DNA of 64,000 nt from Craspedostauros australis (lineage: Eukaryota; Bacillariophyta; Bacillariophyceae; Mastogloiales; Achnanthaceae). The stretch covers positions 1,153,001 through 1,217,000 of the forward strand of contig JAMXDE010000009.1 of the NCBI GenBank assembly GCA_026770025.1, written 5' to 3'. Both the position numbers and the translations under genes were made by a program. How positions within the stretch are numbered: the stretch's first letter is position 1; the number at the start of each line of letters is the position of its first letter. Positions 51,117 through 61,719 of the stretch are shown in pieces. Below the pieces are notes generated by a model. It did not search any database. It was given only the letters and a program-made list of their open reading frames with translations, and was not told the DNA's origin.

Positions 51117-51390
51117 TAGGGTAGTTGCAATAGAACAGATGCAGAAGGATTCAGGAATAAACTGAGGAGCATTCATTATCCGGCCTTGTGCACACACACA
51201 ATTCAGAAACTTCCGCAACAAGAATAGCAACAACATGGAGAGTGCTGTGTTTGGTTTCGATTTATATTGCTTCGCATAACTGCGTAACTGGCGCTGCTAC
51301 GATACTGATAACGAACAAGAGTGGTTTCATTTCATGCCAAGTTCATTGCATGTTCACCTGATTTCTTCTCCTCATCTCACTCCACACATT

Positions 51391-52665
51391 TTAAAGTTCT
51401 CCGCCCAGCCGCATCATCTTTTCATCCTCTTCGTCCATAATTTCCATGAGGATTTCCTGTTCAATTTCTTCCGCCGTTTTTGCTGGCTTGGTTTCCTCCT
51501 TGGTTGGTTCATCATCTGGAGTTGTTGATGTTGCCGCCTCCTCATCAGCTTCTTCTTCCTTTGCGTCTTCTGCAAGCTCAGCTGCTTTTTCATCTTCTTG
51601 TTGCTCTGCCGCTATTGGTTCCTCTTCGGCCTTGTCATCTGTCTTGTCATCTGCCTTGTCATCGGCAGCAACAGATTCATCTGCAGCCTCGTTGTCGACA
51701 ACCGGTTCACGAGCAACCGGATCTTCGGCGGATTCAGGGGTAGTTTCTGGAACTGTCTCCTCTTCCAGTTCCTCCTTCGTTGATTCCGCTGTGTCCGCTG
51801 GAATTTCTTCTTCTGCTGCTGGAGCATCGTCTTCGGCTGGCTTTGACTCTGTATCCACATCTGCGGACTCGGCAGATTCTTGCGTGAGCTGCTCTTCGGT
51901 TGGTTCTTCAGCGCTGTCGGCGTCTTTTGGAGTTGCGCCATCGGCCACAGCCTCTGATCCAGAATCTGCTTCGTCTTCATCGTCTGCGGCAGGTGTCTCT
52001 TCCTCTTCTTCTGTCGTAGCTGCAGATTCTGCTGCCTCATCTTTATTTTCGGTCACCTCAGTCTCCTCCGCAACTTCCTCTTCTTCGACTGCTGGCGTGT
52101 CTTCCTCTGAAAGATCTTCGACAATTTTTTCGGCAGCCTCTTCGTCCTTGACTTCATCCTCTGCTTCTTCTTGTTCTGCTTCAGCCTCAACTTGATCAAC
52201 TTGCGCCGCCGCGGCAACGACTTCTTCTCCTTCTGTCTCCACAACAACCGCCTTGGGTTGAATGTGAAAGGTCACCCCGGCCGTCGCATTCTGAAGAACG
52301 GCCGTGGGCGGCGCGTGACTCCGAACGGCAAATCCGCGCAATGCCAACAACGTGCCGCCGACCGTCAGAAAGGCAATGAAGAAGACATCGTGCGTCCACT
52401 TGCGACGGCGTGTGCGATCGATGACGTTGCTGGCATCGTAAAAATTGTCGTCTTCTTCGGGTTTGGTCGTCTGGAAGATCTCCGACGGAATGTCGTCGTC
52501 GTCGTCTGGCACCGGCGGCTGGTAGAAACTGCCGCGCGTTCGCACAGAGGCAACGGTCTCGTTGTCATTGACCTTGTGCGGATCGCAGAATCCGCCGAAC
52601 AGTTTCATCAGAGGAGAAGTTGCTTTGCGGCTCTTGCGGCCTTTGCTATTCTTGACGCTTCCCAT
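51391..52665 (-). CDS. Acidic single-pass membrane protein
   Basis: Single exon, 424 residues, ATG at 52665 (CCATGGGAA). N-terminus MGSVKNSKGRKSRK is basic and fits N-myristoylation or membrane contact. One membrane helix at about residues 92-113 (DVFFIAFLTVGGTLLALRGF) is preceded by RTRRRKW, so the N-terminus should be cytosolic (type II). The remaining ~300 residues are extremely Glu/Asp/Ala/Thr-rich with few hydrophobics, probably disordered and strongly negative. They would face the lumen or the outside, where they might bind cations or minerals. Codons are mixed GAA/GAG/GAT/GAC, so this is not a simple microsatellite artefact. No family was recognised. Confidence 0.7.
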   Translation of the reverse strand: MGSVKNSKGRKSRKATSPLMKLFGGFCDPHKVNDNETVASVRTRGSFYQPPVPDDDDDIPSEIFQTTKPEEDDNFYDASNVIDRTRRRKWTHDVFFIAFLTVGGTLLALRGFAVRSHAPPTAVLQNATAGVTFHIQPKAVVVETEGEEVVAAAAQVDQVEAEAEQEEAEDEVKDEEAAEKIVEDLSEEDTPAVEEEEVAEETEVTENKDEAAESAATTEEEEETPAADDEDEADSGSEAVADGATPKDADSAEEPTEEQLTQESAESADVDTESKPAEDDAPAAEEEIPADTAESTKEELEEETVPETTPESAEDPVAREPVVDNEAADESVAADDKADDKTDDKAEEEPIAAEQQEDEKAAELAEDAKEEEADEEAATSTTPDDEPTKEETKPAKTAEEIEQEILMEIMDEEDEKMMRLGGEL

Positions 52666-53579
52666 GGTTGGCGTATTTGTTTGTGTTTGTTGTTGTTGTT
52701 GTTGTTGTTAGAGAGTGATACGAGTACTGTTCTGGCAGAATTGGAGACAGCAAAGAGAGTGGAGGCGTCACCTTGGGAACACAAATGAGGCCAACTTTGC
52801 TTGAGAACACGAGTGTGGTGGAGCCGACTGATGTGCAGACGAATTGAGCAGCGGGAAGAGGTGGCTGAACGTTGGAGTGAGTGCTTCAGCTGTTGCGTCG
52901 GCTGTTTGTGATGATGATGATGATGATGCTGTTGGTTGGTGTCAGAGTGAGAACCTGTGGCAAAGCAGGTCAGGGGATGCGAAAGTCAAGGAACAAGGAT
53001 AGTGGGTGGGCGTCCCAACAACGTGCACCAAGAAACAAGAAGCAACGAATGAACCGCGTGGAACGAAGAATCTTCGTGTTCCCAAACAACCAGCGTGCTC
53101 AGAGTCAACAGAGAACCAGCCGTGAACAAACAAGAAGCGTTTCCATTCGCTTGCGTCTTCCTCCTGTCTTCTCTCTACTGACTGGATGGAAGATGCGTTA
53201 TCAATAACCTCTTCTTAACGTCAATTCTTGCCACCAACAATTTCGGCCATCGTGGTTGGTGTTCGTGGATTCCGTTCAGGAACACGCCGGATTGAACAAT
53301 GCTATCAGCGATGGTGATAGAGAAATCTAATGCAATCGAAACTAGACCGTAGTCAAGATTGCCCCACGCCATTCTATTTGTTGTGTTGACGAGTTCTATG
53401 ACATCGGTGTTACAGCAGCAGCACTATAATCGCCATCACTTCGGTAAAGACGACGCAACACTGCACTATGACGCAATGTGCTTTGCAGCGGTGTCGATCA
53501 CTCTACTCGCATTGTAAATCTCCTTTTTGTGAGCAAGTTGAGCTCCTTCAGTCAGTCAGTCAGGTCGCAATGCAGATAT
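52666..53579. other. Intergenic region
   Basis: Contains a (TTG)n run right at the 5' end of the acidic-protein gene (near 52680-52710) and CGAGTACTG at 52721-52729, about 55 nt upstream of its ATG. No gene is seen further to the right up to the 3' end of the epimerase-like gene. Confidence 0.5.
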
Positions 53580-55362
53580 TTAAAGGGAGCTTGGCTTCAA
53601 TGACATCACACCCTCCCACGAAGCTCCTCCGTCCAAGGTCACTGGGTCGAACTGTAGGCACGGATGCATTGTGATGAATAAAGAGATCAAGGCATGTGAG
53701 ATGAGGGGATGAGCACAAGTCAACGCAAAGTTCTGCCAACAATGTTGATGAACTTCCACGACGCCCATCGCAACAAACCAAATCAACATGGCTCAATTCC
53801 ACCCGAAGCGCATCAATCTCAACTTACCTTCACACTCTCGACGCAGACGAAGTTGTTGTATCCCATGCCCTCGTCGCCGTATGGGTTCCAGATCACGGTG
53901 TCCTCCCATCCGGCGCTGTTCACGACGGCGAGCTGCGCAAGTCGTTGCGAAGGTTGTTACGAAGGTCATTGCGATGGATCGTGTGGTGTTGGAAGTTCAG
54001 TTGAGTGGATCAGGTCGTGTGGAGTAGAGTATTCCATTTGGAAACACCAGTTTGCATTATTCCCAGCAAATAGAAAACAACAAAACGATTGAAGGTGAGA
54101 GACGGTAGGTACAAAGTCATTCAGTCATTCATCCTTTCCAGTCACAACTTGCAAACACTCCACTTACTGCCTTGCCGGTGCCGGCATCATTGAGCACAGG
54201 ATCGTTGACGCCCATGTACACGCGGTCGTATTCTTCCGAGATGGTGATGGCGCTGCGATCCTCCGTCTGCGTCTCATCGGCGACCTTGTTCAAGAACTCC
54301 TTGCCCTCAAAGCTGCCCGTGATCTCGAGCTTGTCCAATGCCGACACGGTGAAGTAGGAATGCAAAGCGGCCTGGAAATCGAAGGACTCCTCGGCCTGCT
54401 TGTTTTCGACCAGCATCTGGGTCTTCAATTCGTCGGATTCCAAAGTCACGGTGAAGGTGCAGACGAAGTCCTTGTCCCACATCTCCTTGGTGTAGTCGTT
54501 GGGGACCAATTCCAAGGCGACCGAAGTCTCGGACATGGACTTGACGGTCCACTCCACGTTGCGGGCGAAGCCGTGCTGTTGGATCTCGCCAGGTCCGAAC
54601 TGGATTTATCACATGCGAGTTGAATTGTATTGGGTGGGCATCATCGTCATTTTGCATGTTGCGAGACGTGCAGAAAGTGGATGGCATGAGCATGAGTGAG
54701 AGGCATGTTCTCCAATTGCGAGAGGACAGAGGCAGATTGAAGCACTGCACTAATACTCACATGGCAAACAGCAGAGGGAGTAACCGGGCATCGGGCTTTG
54801 TCACCATTCCATCCAATGGTGCGAAAACGAGTCATCCATTTTCCACAACACCATGCACCGCTCTGTTCCATTTCACCCCACTCAATGCTACAAGCAGCAA
54901 AAAAAGTTGCTCGCAATTCATAGATTAACACAGAACCCCAGAGCATCATCAGCGCCGACTCACTTGCGGCCAACAGTGGGAAAGTCCACCCGAAATTGGC
55001 TTTGATCCGTCGGTCTTGGCATCGGGACGCACGGCGATGTATTCGACACCGTCAGCGACGTAGGATGTGACGACGCCACCGAACAGGAAGATATCGGAGG
55101 TGGCATCACCGTTGACGAGCTTGACATATTCCAATCCATGCTCGTTGGTCATGAGGCCGGAGGCAGCGTCGGCGGCTGGGGCATCGGAATCACCGAATCC
55201 GCGCTTCGCGTTCCACTTGGTGCGCGAGGAGACCTTGTCGCGTGCGCGGCTGGCATCGAGGGCCGTGGTGGAGCGGGCGACGCCGGATGGGGTCTGAACG
55301 GTGAAGGCCGAGGTGGAGGCCACCATGGAGGTGGCGAGGAAGGAGATCAGGGAGAGCTTCAT
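53580..55362 (-). CDS. Plastid-targeted glucose-6-phosphate 1-epimerase-like (aldose 1-epimerase family), four exons
   Basis: Exons (minus): 55362-54964, 54599-54168, 53932-53828 and 53651-53580; all junctions phase 0 with GTGAGT/GTAAGT donors and CAG acceptors. The product is 335 residues. Presequence: MKLSLISFLATSMVASTSA then FTVQTPSG, a signal peptide with the Phe-containing plastid motif. Catalytic fold of the YeaD/aposporous-type hexose-6-phosphate epimerases: GLEYVKLVNG, FLFGGVVTSYV, GGLSHCWPQFGPGEIQQHGFARN (active-site His in QQHGFAR), YFTVSALDKLEITGSFEG, a Glu-bearing AVVNSAGWEDTVIWNPYG, and the C-terminal VTLDGGASWEGVMSL. It would interconvert alpha and beta hexose 6-phosphate in the plastid. 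The N-terminal ~60 residues match those of the gene at 57251-57547. Confidence 0.88.
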
Positions 55363-56025
55363 GATGGATTGGTCTGGTGTTGTTTTGGATCCGAGTGTTG
55401 GAGTGACTTTTTGTGAATCGTTGCTGGTTGTTGGATTGTTGGGTGATGTCGATGGCTACGGACACCATGCGCTCTTGCTCATGTGGCTCTTTCCATCTTC
55501 GTTCGCTTCGTCTCTGGATGCGTTGATTTCCACATGTGTTCGTGTGTGATGTGTTGGTGTGGCGAAGAGGTGTCACAAAGCAACACACGATGCCATTTTG
55601 ATTGGTGCGTACGCACGACAATTTGTGAGGATCTGAGAATCTTCGGAATCTTTTGTTCGTGATTTGTTTCGTGTTCGTGAATGCACGAGAGAATTGGGTC
55701 GATGGAATCGAATAGATCAAACCAAGTCCCACAACCACTTTCGCACCACGACACAACAGAACACGACCAAAAACCACACAAGAAGACAAGAGAAACAACG
55801 CGCCGTTTGCGAAACGCTTCAGCGATCTCACGAACCCAACCTGCATCTCTCTTGTTTCATCACTTCGTCATCGTTGCTTCACATTGAACAGTATCCTCAA
55901 ACCATACGCCATACATCCAGCAACAAGAGCATTATCAAGAGCAGCAGTATTCATTTCGCACCGTATCGTATCGTATCGTATCGTATCGCGCTAGCACAAT
56001 CCACAGCAGCACAGCGATAAGCAAG
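55363..56025. other. Divergent intergenic region
   Basis: Promoters of the epimerase-like gene (minus) and the TMEM128-like gene (plus). It includes the CGTAT pentanucleotide repeat at 55962-55988. No other gene is visible. Confidence 0.55.
55962..55988. repeat. (CGTAT)5 pentanucleotide repeat
   Basis: Five perfect CGTAT units plus CG, ending 38 nt before the ATG of the gene at 56026. It probably lies in the 5' UTR or core promoter and is likely polymorphic. Confidence 0.85.
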
Positions 56026-56918
56026 ATGACAGACGTCGAATCCACACAAGAAACAGCAACGACGAGACCGAACCAGGTCAACAATCCATACGCGTCCGGC
56101 ATTCGAGTCAATTCCACCTACAGCCCGGTCAATGTCTTCAAACGATTCGCATACATGGGGATCTGCGCGTACGGGCTGCATCATTTCCGAGTCTATGACG
56201 CCGTCATGAAATCCGTCGACGTACACCATGGGTGGTTCAAGTTTGGTCTCGCAGTGACATCGGGTACGTGGTTGCGAGGGAAAGTGAGAGCAAGTACTAT
56301 GCTCTGTTCTATTATACTATACTCTATTCTGCGATGGAAGATACATCTTTGCGATGGATACATCGTTATCGCAACATCACAATAGAGGTGAAGTGTTGGA
56401 ACACTTTCAGTTCGCCGAGACATGAGAATCTTAGTGGACATTGAAACAGAGTCAACAAGCCAACCCTCACGATAACATTGCCTTTGCGCTTGACCTTGCT
56501 CTTGGGATGCCTCGCAATATCTGCACCTTTCGCACTTTTTCTATTCTCTGCTTTGCTATCTTAATTCCCTTGGACTTTGCTCTATTGCATCCATACTCGA
56601 CGATGACACACATACTTGTACGCACACGCAGTGCTACTCCTCGTGAAAGCCTACGTCGAGCTGTACGCCGGCAAGATGAAGAAGCAAACGGTGGAATACA
56701 AGAACTTCAGAAACAGCACCCACGCAGTGATGATATTGATACTGATATCGTCCATTGCCTTCAATGTCGCGCTGTGGCCGAAGTATGGATCCACATCCCT
56801 GCTGATCATGACGTTGGTGGGAGTTGGTCTAGTCAATTTCTGCATGCTCATGCCGACGGAGGTTCAAAACTTGGCGGCCTTCGTTTTGTTCACCTTCTTT
56901 CTTCAAGAATACCAATAA
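56026..56918 (+). CDS. TMEM128-like four-helix membrane protein, spliced
   Basis: Exons 56026-56263 and 56632-56918. The intron is 368 nt (GTACGT...ACGCAG, phase 1); the product is 174 residues. ATG 56026 (CAAGATGAC). A polar N-terminus of ~40 residues is followed by four membrane helices. The best family clue is the third-fourth helix unit SSIAFNVALWPKYGSTSLLIM, which aligns with (A)xICFNIALWHVWSFFTPLL of TMEM128, together with the acidic linker YVELYAGKMKKQTVEYKNF before it. TMEM128 is an ER membrane protein of unknown function. The assignment rests on this motif and the similar size (~165). Confidence 0.6.
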
Positions 56919-57250
56919 AAGCGGAACAGGTATGATGCTACGGAGACGATGCAGTGGTGGCAAAGTCGGCTTGCCAAGCAGCACCACAATGCACATGATG
57001 AACGCGGAACAGCAACGTCCAGTTGAAAGGTGTGATTTGTGATGATAGAAAATGAACTACCCTATTCAATTTACATCAGGATTTTAGATCTATTCATTTA
57101 TTCGTTCGTCTGCTGATTCGTTTGTTGATCCGCTTCTTGAAAGGTTCGTCAATGATCCTTGTCATTGGCATCGTGAGACGGTACGGATACCTTCGGTGAA
57201 GTCGTCTCTCGCTTTCGCCGTTTGCTTGTTCTGGTCGTGAGGATCTCTGT
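56919..57250. other. Convergent intergenic spacer
   Basis: Short 3'-to-3' spacer, AT-rich around 57060-57120. No gene is seen. Confidence 0.55.
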
Positions 57251-57547
57251 TTACTCGGTCTTCTCCTCTTCCTTGGCTGGCTCCTCGGTTTCTTCCTCCG
57301 CAGCAGCATCCTCAGTCTCTTCGTCCTCCTCGGTGGCCTCAGCTTCTTCCTCGTCAGCGGCATCGGAAGACTTCTCATCGCCGAATCCACGCTTTTCGTT
57401 CCACTTTGTTCTGGAGGCGACCTTGTCACGCGCTCGGCTGGCATCCAGAGAGGTCGTCATGCGGGATGGCTGACCGACAATGGAGAATGCCGATGCCATG
57501 GCGACGATGGTGGCGAGGACGGCAAGGATGGTGATAGACTTCATCAT
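57251..57547 (-). CDS. Small acidic protein with plastid-type presequence
   Basis: 98 residues, ATG at 57547 (double Met start). Residues 1-20 form a signal peptide (SITILAVLATIVAMASA) followed by FSIVGQPSR, the plastid motif. Residues ~30-58 carry LDASRARDKV and RTKWN-KRGFGD, nearly identical to the same part of the epimerase-like protein at 55362. The rest (40 residues) is almost entirely Glu, Ala, Asp and Thr. There is no catalytic domain. It may be a tiny acidic plastid (stroma or thylakoid-associated) protein, or the remnant of a gene that lost its enzyme part. Intron-free. Confidence 0.7.
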   Translation of the reverse strand: MMKSITILAVLATIVAMASAFSIVGQPSRMTTSLDASRARDKVASRTKWNEKRGFGDEKSSDAADEEEAEATEEDEETEDAAAEEETEEPAKEEEKTE

Positions 57548-58081
57548 GGTGGTTGTATTTGTAATGTTCTGTGGACCTGTGAGCAGAGCTGAGTTTGTGT
57601 GGTAGGAGTTGTGTGTTGTACGACTATTGAATGCTTGTTGGCGTGTGTGCGTGATGGGTTAATGTTGATGTTGGTGAAGATGAATGCGTTTTGATGGCTG
57701 ACGACGAAGAGAGGAGAGGTGAGTGAAAGAAGTGTGTGGTTTTTGAATGGTTGGGTGATGGCCTTCTTTTTGGGGGTGTTCTTGCTGGACACGTTGTCGC
57801 AGCCAAAGAGGGGCAGGAATGCAGGAGTTGGGGGAAAAGATGATCACCCCTAAATATTGTAAAGTTGGTGGACTTGTCTACTCGTACCTACGCAGAGAGG
57901 CAGAGAGAAAAGGAGCGAGGTGGAGGACGCTGCTGATACGACCTACTCCATCATTCTTTACTCTCTGGGAGGAAGGAAGATCACAGCATTATAAAGCCCA
58001 ATGATACAGTATGTTGTGTGATACTCTCCTGTGTAAGTATTCCCTGCAATGCACCAGCAATACCCTGCGCCGCTGAAAGTC
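57548..58081. other. Intergenic region
   Basis: Upstream of the small acidic protein and downstream of the GT77-like gene (both minus). The G/T-rich strand carries only shadow frames; no gene is supported. Confidence 0.55.
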
Positions 58082-59263
58082 TCATGACAGGTACATGTTG
58101 ATCGAAGGCTTATCCCGCCACAGACCCATCTTTTTGGCACGTTCCGGTTTGGAACAGTTGAGATGCTCGCAGTGATTGTTGTGCAGCACGACGACGTCCT
58201 TGCTCAGAGTGTGTTCATTTATATTCTCTTCCCCAATCCCTTTGAACATTGTGCCCACGGGGAACAGGGAATCGTCGAGGAGTTTGTGCCTGATGGCGTC
58301 GCCCATCTTGCGCACGACGTGATTGAATGCAAGCTGGTTGTAATTGGCGTGTGGTCGTCCCTCGATGTAGGATCGCCACCGTCGGATGCAGCTGATGGAA
58401 GCAGGAGTCGGTCGCATGACGATGAGACCGGAATTGTACGGCCCCGTTGTTTCCGTCTTAGCATCGGCGGCCCAGAAATCGTAGTCGCCGCGCATGTACG
58501 GGCGCGGGTCCTTTAAAATGATAGTGTCCAAATCGATGAACACGAGCCGAAAGGAATTCACATCGAACGATCCGATCTCGTTGGCGATGACGTCTGGATC
58601 CAGCGCTCCCGTCATGGCCGCGCCCGTGACGCTCTCGAGCTCGTTGATCAGGATGGAAGGGCGGCGGCTCACCATGTGCTGGAAGCGTTTCCGGTCAGAG
58701 TAATCGAATCGTCCAAAGCCCGTGACCCCAGTGTTGTTGTATTTGGAGCCAACGTCCCAGGCCTTCTTGACGTCGATCAATTTGGAAGGCACGAACTTTT
58801 CGTACATGACTTCATCTTCTGCATAGAGGACGACGTTGGCGTACCGCATCGGCGGACACCCGTCGTTGCTATTTGCGCTGCGTGGTGCGTGCTGTTCTCG
58901 CTGCTCGGGCGTCGCAGGGCACATACCCACCTCCACGCAGTGGATGTACCAATTCAGAAAATCCTCTTCGTAGCCATTGTTCCCGGACACCACAATCCGC
59001 CACTGGACGTCGGGGTCGATGCATGGGCCATCCAACGGATAACGTTGTCGGTGTTGCTGCTGCTGTTGTTGTTGATGAGGAGTCGTCTCTTCAGGAGCAT
59101 GACCCGCGATCGCGATCGCATCCGTAGGTGGTAGCACCAGGGTGCTCGAAATGTACATTGTGAACAACGCGCAGCATTGTAAGACGCCGATGATCACCAG
59201 CAGCTGTCGTCTGCATGTGCATACAACTCGGCTTGGTGCTTTCTTGCCAAGTTGTCTTCTCAT
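58082..59263 (-). CDS. Golgi-type nucleotide-diphospho-sugar transferase (GT77/PF03407-like)
   Basis: Single exon, 393 residues, ATG at 59263. Type II topology: basic N-terminus, membrane helix at about residues 19-40 (RQLLVIIGVLQCCALFTMYISS), a poly-Gln stem, then the catalytic domain. The core is RLVFIDLDTIILKDP (DxD metal/nucleotide-sugar site as DLD) followed by YDFWAADAKTETTGPYNSGLIVMRPT, the sequence order of nucleotide-diphospho-sugar transferases (DxD, later NSGLxVxxP). The end has WRDKPSI. It would transfer a sugar from a nucleotide sugar onto a glycan or glycoprotein in the Golgi lumen. Donor and acceptor unknown; GT8 (glycogenin type) is the main alternative. Confidence 0.78.
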   Translation of the reverse strand: MRRQLGKKAPSRVVCTCRRQLLVIIGVLQCCALFTMYISSTLVLPPTDAIAIAGHAPEETTPHQQQQQQQHRQRYPLDGPCIDPDVQWRIVVSGNNGYEEDFLNWYIHCVEVGMCPATPEQREQHAPRSANSNDGCPPMRYANVVLYAEDEVMYEKFVPSKLIDVKKAWDVGSKYNNTGVTGFGRFDYSDRKRFQHMVSRRPSILINELESVTGAAMTGALDPDVIANEIGSFDVNSFRLVFIDLDTIILKDPRPYMRGDYDFWAADAKTETTGPYNSGLIVMRPTPASISCIRRWRSYIEGRPHANYNQLAFNHVVRKMGDAIRHKLLDDSLFPVGTMFKGIGEENINEHTLSKDVVVLHNNHCEHLNCSKPERAKKMGLWRDKPSINMYLS

Positions 59264-59973
59264 GGTGCCTCCGATCTGATACTTGTGCTACTGAGCATTC
59301 AGTTCGCTGCCCGATACGGGGTTCCTCTTCAGGTGCGAGAGAATGCGTGCGGTATCCGGTGCGGTATCCTCCTCTCTTGGTCTCATTTGTGCGCGGCATG
59401 GCACATGCACGTGTTGTTGCGGCCGCTGCCAACCCTTGCCGAAAATGGTTGTGTCATTGTTGCGGTCACCCCCACAAACGAGCGACTCCCATTGGCCAAA
59501 ATGACAATAGTTTTCAATCGTGTATAATGGCCGCGCCAGTTTTCTCAACGGTCGTTTTGGGCTGAGTGAACCTCATGTGACACGTTTCGGTTGACATTGA
59601 AATATTCCACGTGTCAGTATATAATTGGTAGATCAGCCTTGATAAATCGTGCACGACTGATCCATGCTTCTCGATTTGTTCGCCGCAACCACCAACACAA
59701 AATCTCCCAAACTCACCAGAAACAGAACCAAAACAGGGCATCACACAGCAAACCACGATGCGGAAGGAAGAGGAGGATCTTTGCGCGTGTGCGCAACAAC
59801 CCACACGAGGCAATGCGCTTCGATCGCCACGGCTACGACTACAGACACAGTTGCGACAAGAGGAGCCTTTCTGATCTATCATCCGTACCCCGCAAGCATT
59901 CGTACTCGTCGCTCGTTGTTATCCTTCGGGTGCTCTGTGGCCATTCACCAGCACAATCCATGTCATACCGATC
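59264..59973. other. Divergent intergenic region
   Basis: Promoters of the GT77-like gene (minus) and the tRNA isopentenyltransferase gene (plus). Short frames on both strands are low complexity. No further gene is supported. Confidence 0.5.
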
Positions 59974-61719
59974 ATGTCAGGCTGCAGAAGTTCATTGGAG
60001 ACAGAAGGGCGCACACCAACCAGCAACAACAACAACAACAACAACATCATCATCCCATTTGTGAAGAAAGCGACGGTCACCATCACTACCATCGTCTGCA
60101 TGATTCTCAGGCCATCTGCTTCGTTCGCAGTAATCCGGCGATCCGCCTTGCATCCGTGCCATTCCTGCTCGTATCACGCTGCAGCTACCACAGCAACCAG
60201 ATACCCCGCCATCCTTCCAGCACAGCCATATCCTCCACATCTGTGGCATTCGACCACAGCTAGATCCATGACAATCTCACCTGAAACCATCACCAACGAC
60301 AACACCATCAGCACGACCAGCATGTCCACATCAACAAACGCCACAACCGCAAGCGACAGCCAACCTTCGCTACCACAAAACCTCGTCGTCGTCATCGCCG
60401 GTTGCACTGGTGTTGGCAAATCCGACGTGGCCGCCACGCTGTGTCGAGACCACAACGGTATGATCGTTTCTGCCGACTCCGTCCAAGCCTACAAGGGTGT
60501 TGAGATTGGTGCCAACAAACCGACGCCCGAAGAACGCAAGATCACGCCGCACATCCTCATCGATGTTGCCGACCACACTGAGAATTACAACGCCGCCGAG
60601 TGGCGACAAGATTCCATCATGGCAATCGAAGCATTGTCCGGGATTGCAGCAGCGCAAGAAAATGATGACGACAATCCACGGCGATCTCAACTTTCCGAAA
60701 CCATCCAGCAGTTCCGGCAACAGCAGAATTGGACGACGCAAGAACCGTTGTTGCCTGTCGTATGCGGTGGCACCATGATGTATTTGCAGTGGTTGGTGCA
60801 TGGACGACCGGATGCCATGAAACCAACCGATTCGGCGGTTGCCAAAGCGACGTCATTCATCGAACAGTGTCAGCAGGAAAAGGACTACGCCAAGGCGACG
60901 GCGCATGTATCGAGTCTGGGAGATGTCTTTGCCGAACGTGTCAGCATTCTGTGCGGAGAAGATTGGTATCGATTACGTCGTATCTTGGAAGTTGCGTACA
61001 CGGCCATGGAAGGTGATACAAACGACAAGGAGAAGCAAGAAGAGATGTTCCGCAAACTTTACACCGGGATCCGTCAAGGCGGATTGGATACGCTGGGCTA
61101 CGACGTGCGCTGCTTCTTCTTGTGCCCAGACGATCGCATGAACCACACTCGTGTCGTCGATCAACGATGCGAGCAAATGCTGATGCGCGGATTGGTCAAA
61201 GAGACTGCCGATCTGCAACTGAATGGCATCTTCCCCGAAATGGCCACGAAGGCCATTGGATATCGACAAACATTGGATTACTTGAATCGCGACGACACGA
61301 GCAACGACGAGGCCGCGGCCTTCGATGCCTACATCGACGATTTCACGACGGCGACGCGACGGTATGCCAAGAAACAGATGGCGTGGTTTCGCAAGGACAA
61401 GGATTTCTGCTTCGTCCCCGTGCCGTTGTTGCAGTCCAAGACCGATCGCGTCGCGGTGACGGCGCAAGAAGTCATGCGGTTGATTGCGATGTCAAGGGAC
61501 GACTACGAGGCAGAGCTGTCATCACCAAAATCTCAATCGGCGCAAACCAAAAAACGAAATGAAGCGCAAGGCAAGACAATGAAGTTTTACAAATTTCAAC
61601 GGCATCTTTTGACAAAGGGTAGTGCTGAATTGGAACGCGCGCTTCAGGAGGCCATCGAATGCTCGAATCGGATGAGATCGAAGCGGAAGAAGTTGGATGG
61701 CGTGGCCGAAAGTAACTGA
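59974..61719 (+). CDS. tRNA dimethylallyltransferase (isopentenyltransferase, MiaA/MOD5 type)
   Basis: 581 residues from the ATG at 59974; other in-frame starts (MILRPS..., about residue 43, and MTISPET...) give shorter forms. The enzyme transfers dimethylallyl to N6 of A37 in tRNAs that read U-starting codons. Motifs: AGCTGVGKSDVA (P-loop; the usual Pro of GPTGxGKS is Cys), VSADSVQAYKGVEIGANKPTPEE (MiaA SADSxQxYRGxxIGTxKP), VADHTENYNAAEW, LPVVCGGTMMYLQWL (GGTGxY), DRMNHTRVVDQRCEQML, AIGYRQTLDYL, and RRYAKKQMAWFRKD (R+YAKxQxxWFR). The first ~120 residues are poorly conserved; hydrophobic VTITTIVCMI followed by LRPSASFAV suggests signal peptide plus plastid motif or, from Met43, a mitochondrial presequence. 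Use of alternative starts for several compartments is likely in this family. Confidence 0.92.
   Translation: MSGCRSSLETEGRTPTSNNNNNNNIIIPFVKKATVTITTIVCMILRPSASFAVIRRSALHPCHSCSYHAAATTATRYPAILPAQPYPPHLWHSTTARSMTISPETITNDNTISTTSMSTSTNATTASDSQPSLPQNLVVVIAGCTGVGKSDVAATLCRDHNGMIVSADSVQAYKGVEIGANKPTPEERKITPHILIDVADHTENYNAAEWRQDSIMAIEALSGIAAAQENDDDNPRRSQLSETIQQFRQQQNWTTQEPLLPVVCGGTMMYLQWLVHGRPDAMKPTDSAVAKATSFIEQCQQEKDYAKATAHVSSLGDVFAERVSILCGEDWYRLRRILEVAYTAMEGDTNDKEKQEEMFRKLYTGIRQGGLDTLGYDVRCFFLCPDDRMNHTRVVDQRCEQMLMRGLVKETADLQLNGIFPEMATKAIGYRQTLDYLNRDDTSNDEAAAFDAYIDDFTTATRRYAKKQMAWFRKDKDFCFVPVPLLQSKTDRVAVTAQEVMRLIAMSRDDYEAELSSPKSQSAQTKKRNEAQGKTMKFYKFQRHLLTKGSAELERALQEAIECSNRMRSKRKKLDGVAESN

Noticed and set aside
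51446..52195. 249-codon Ser-rich plus-strand frame
   Set aside because: Antisense of the GAA/GAG-rich acidic protein gene; composition is explained by that.
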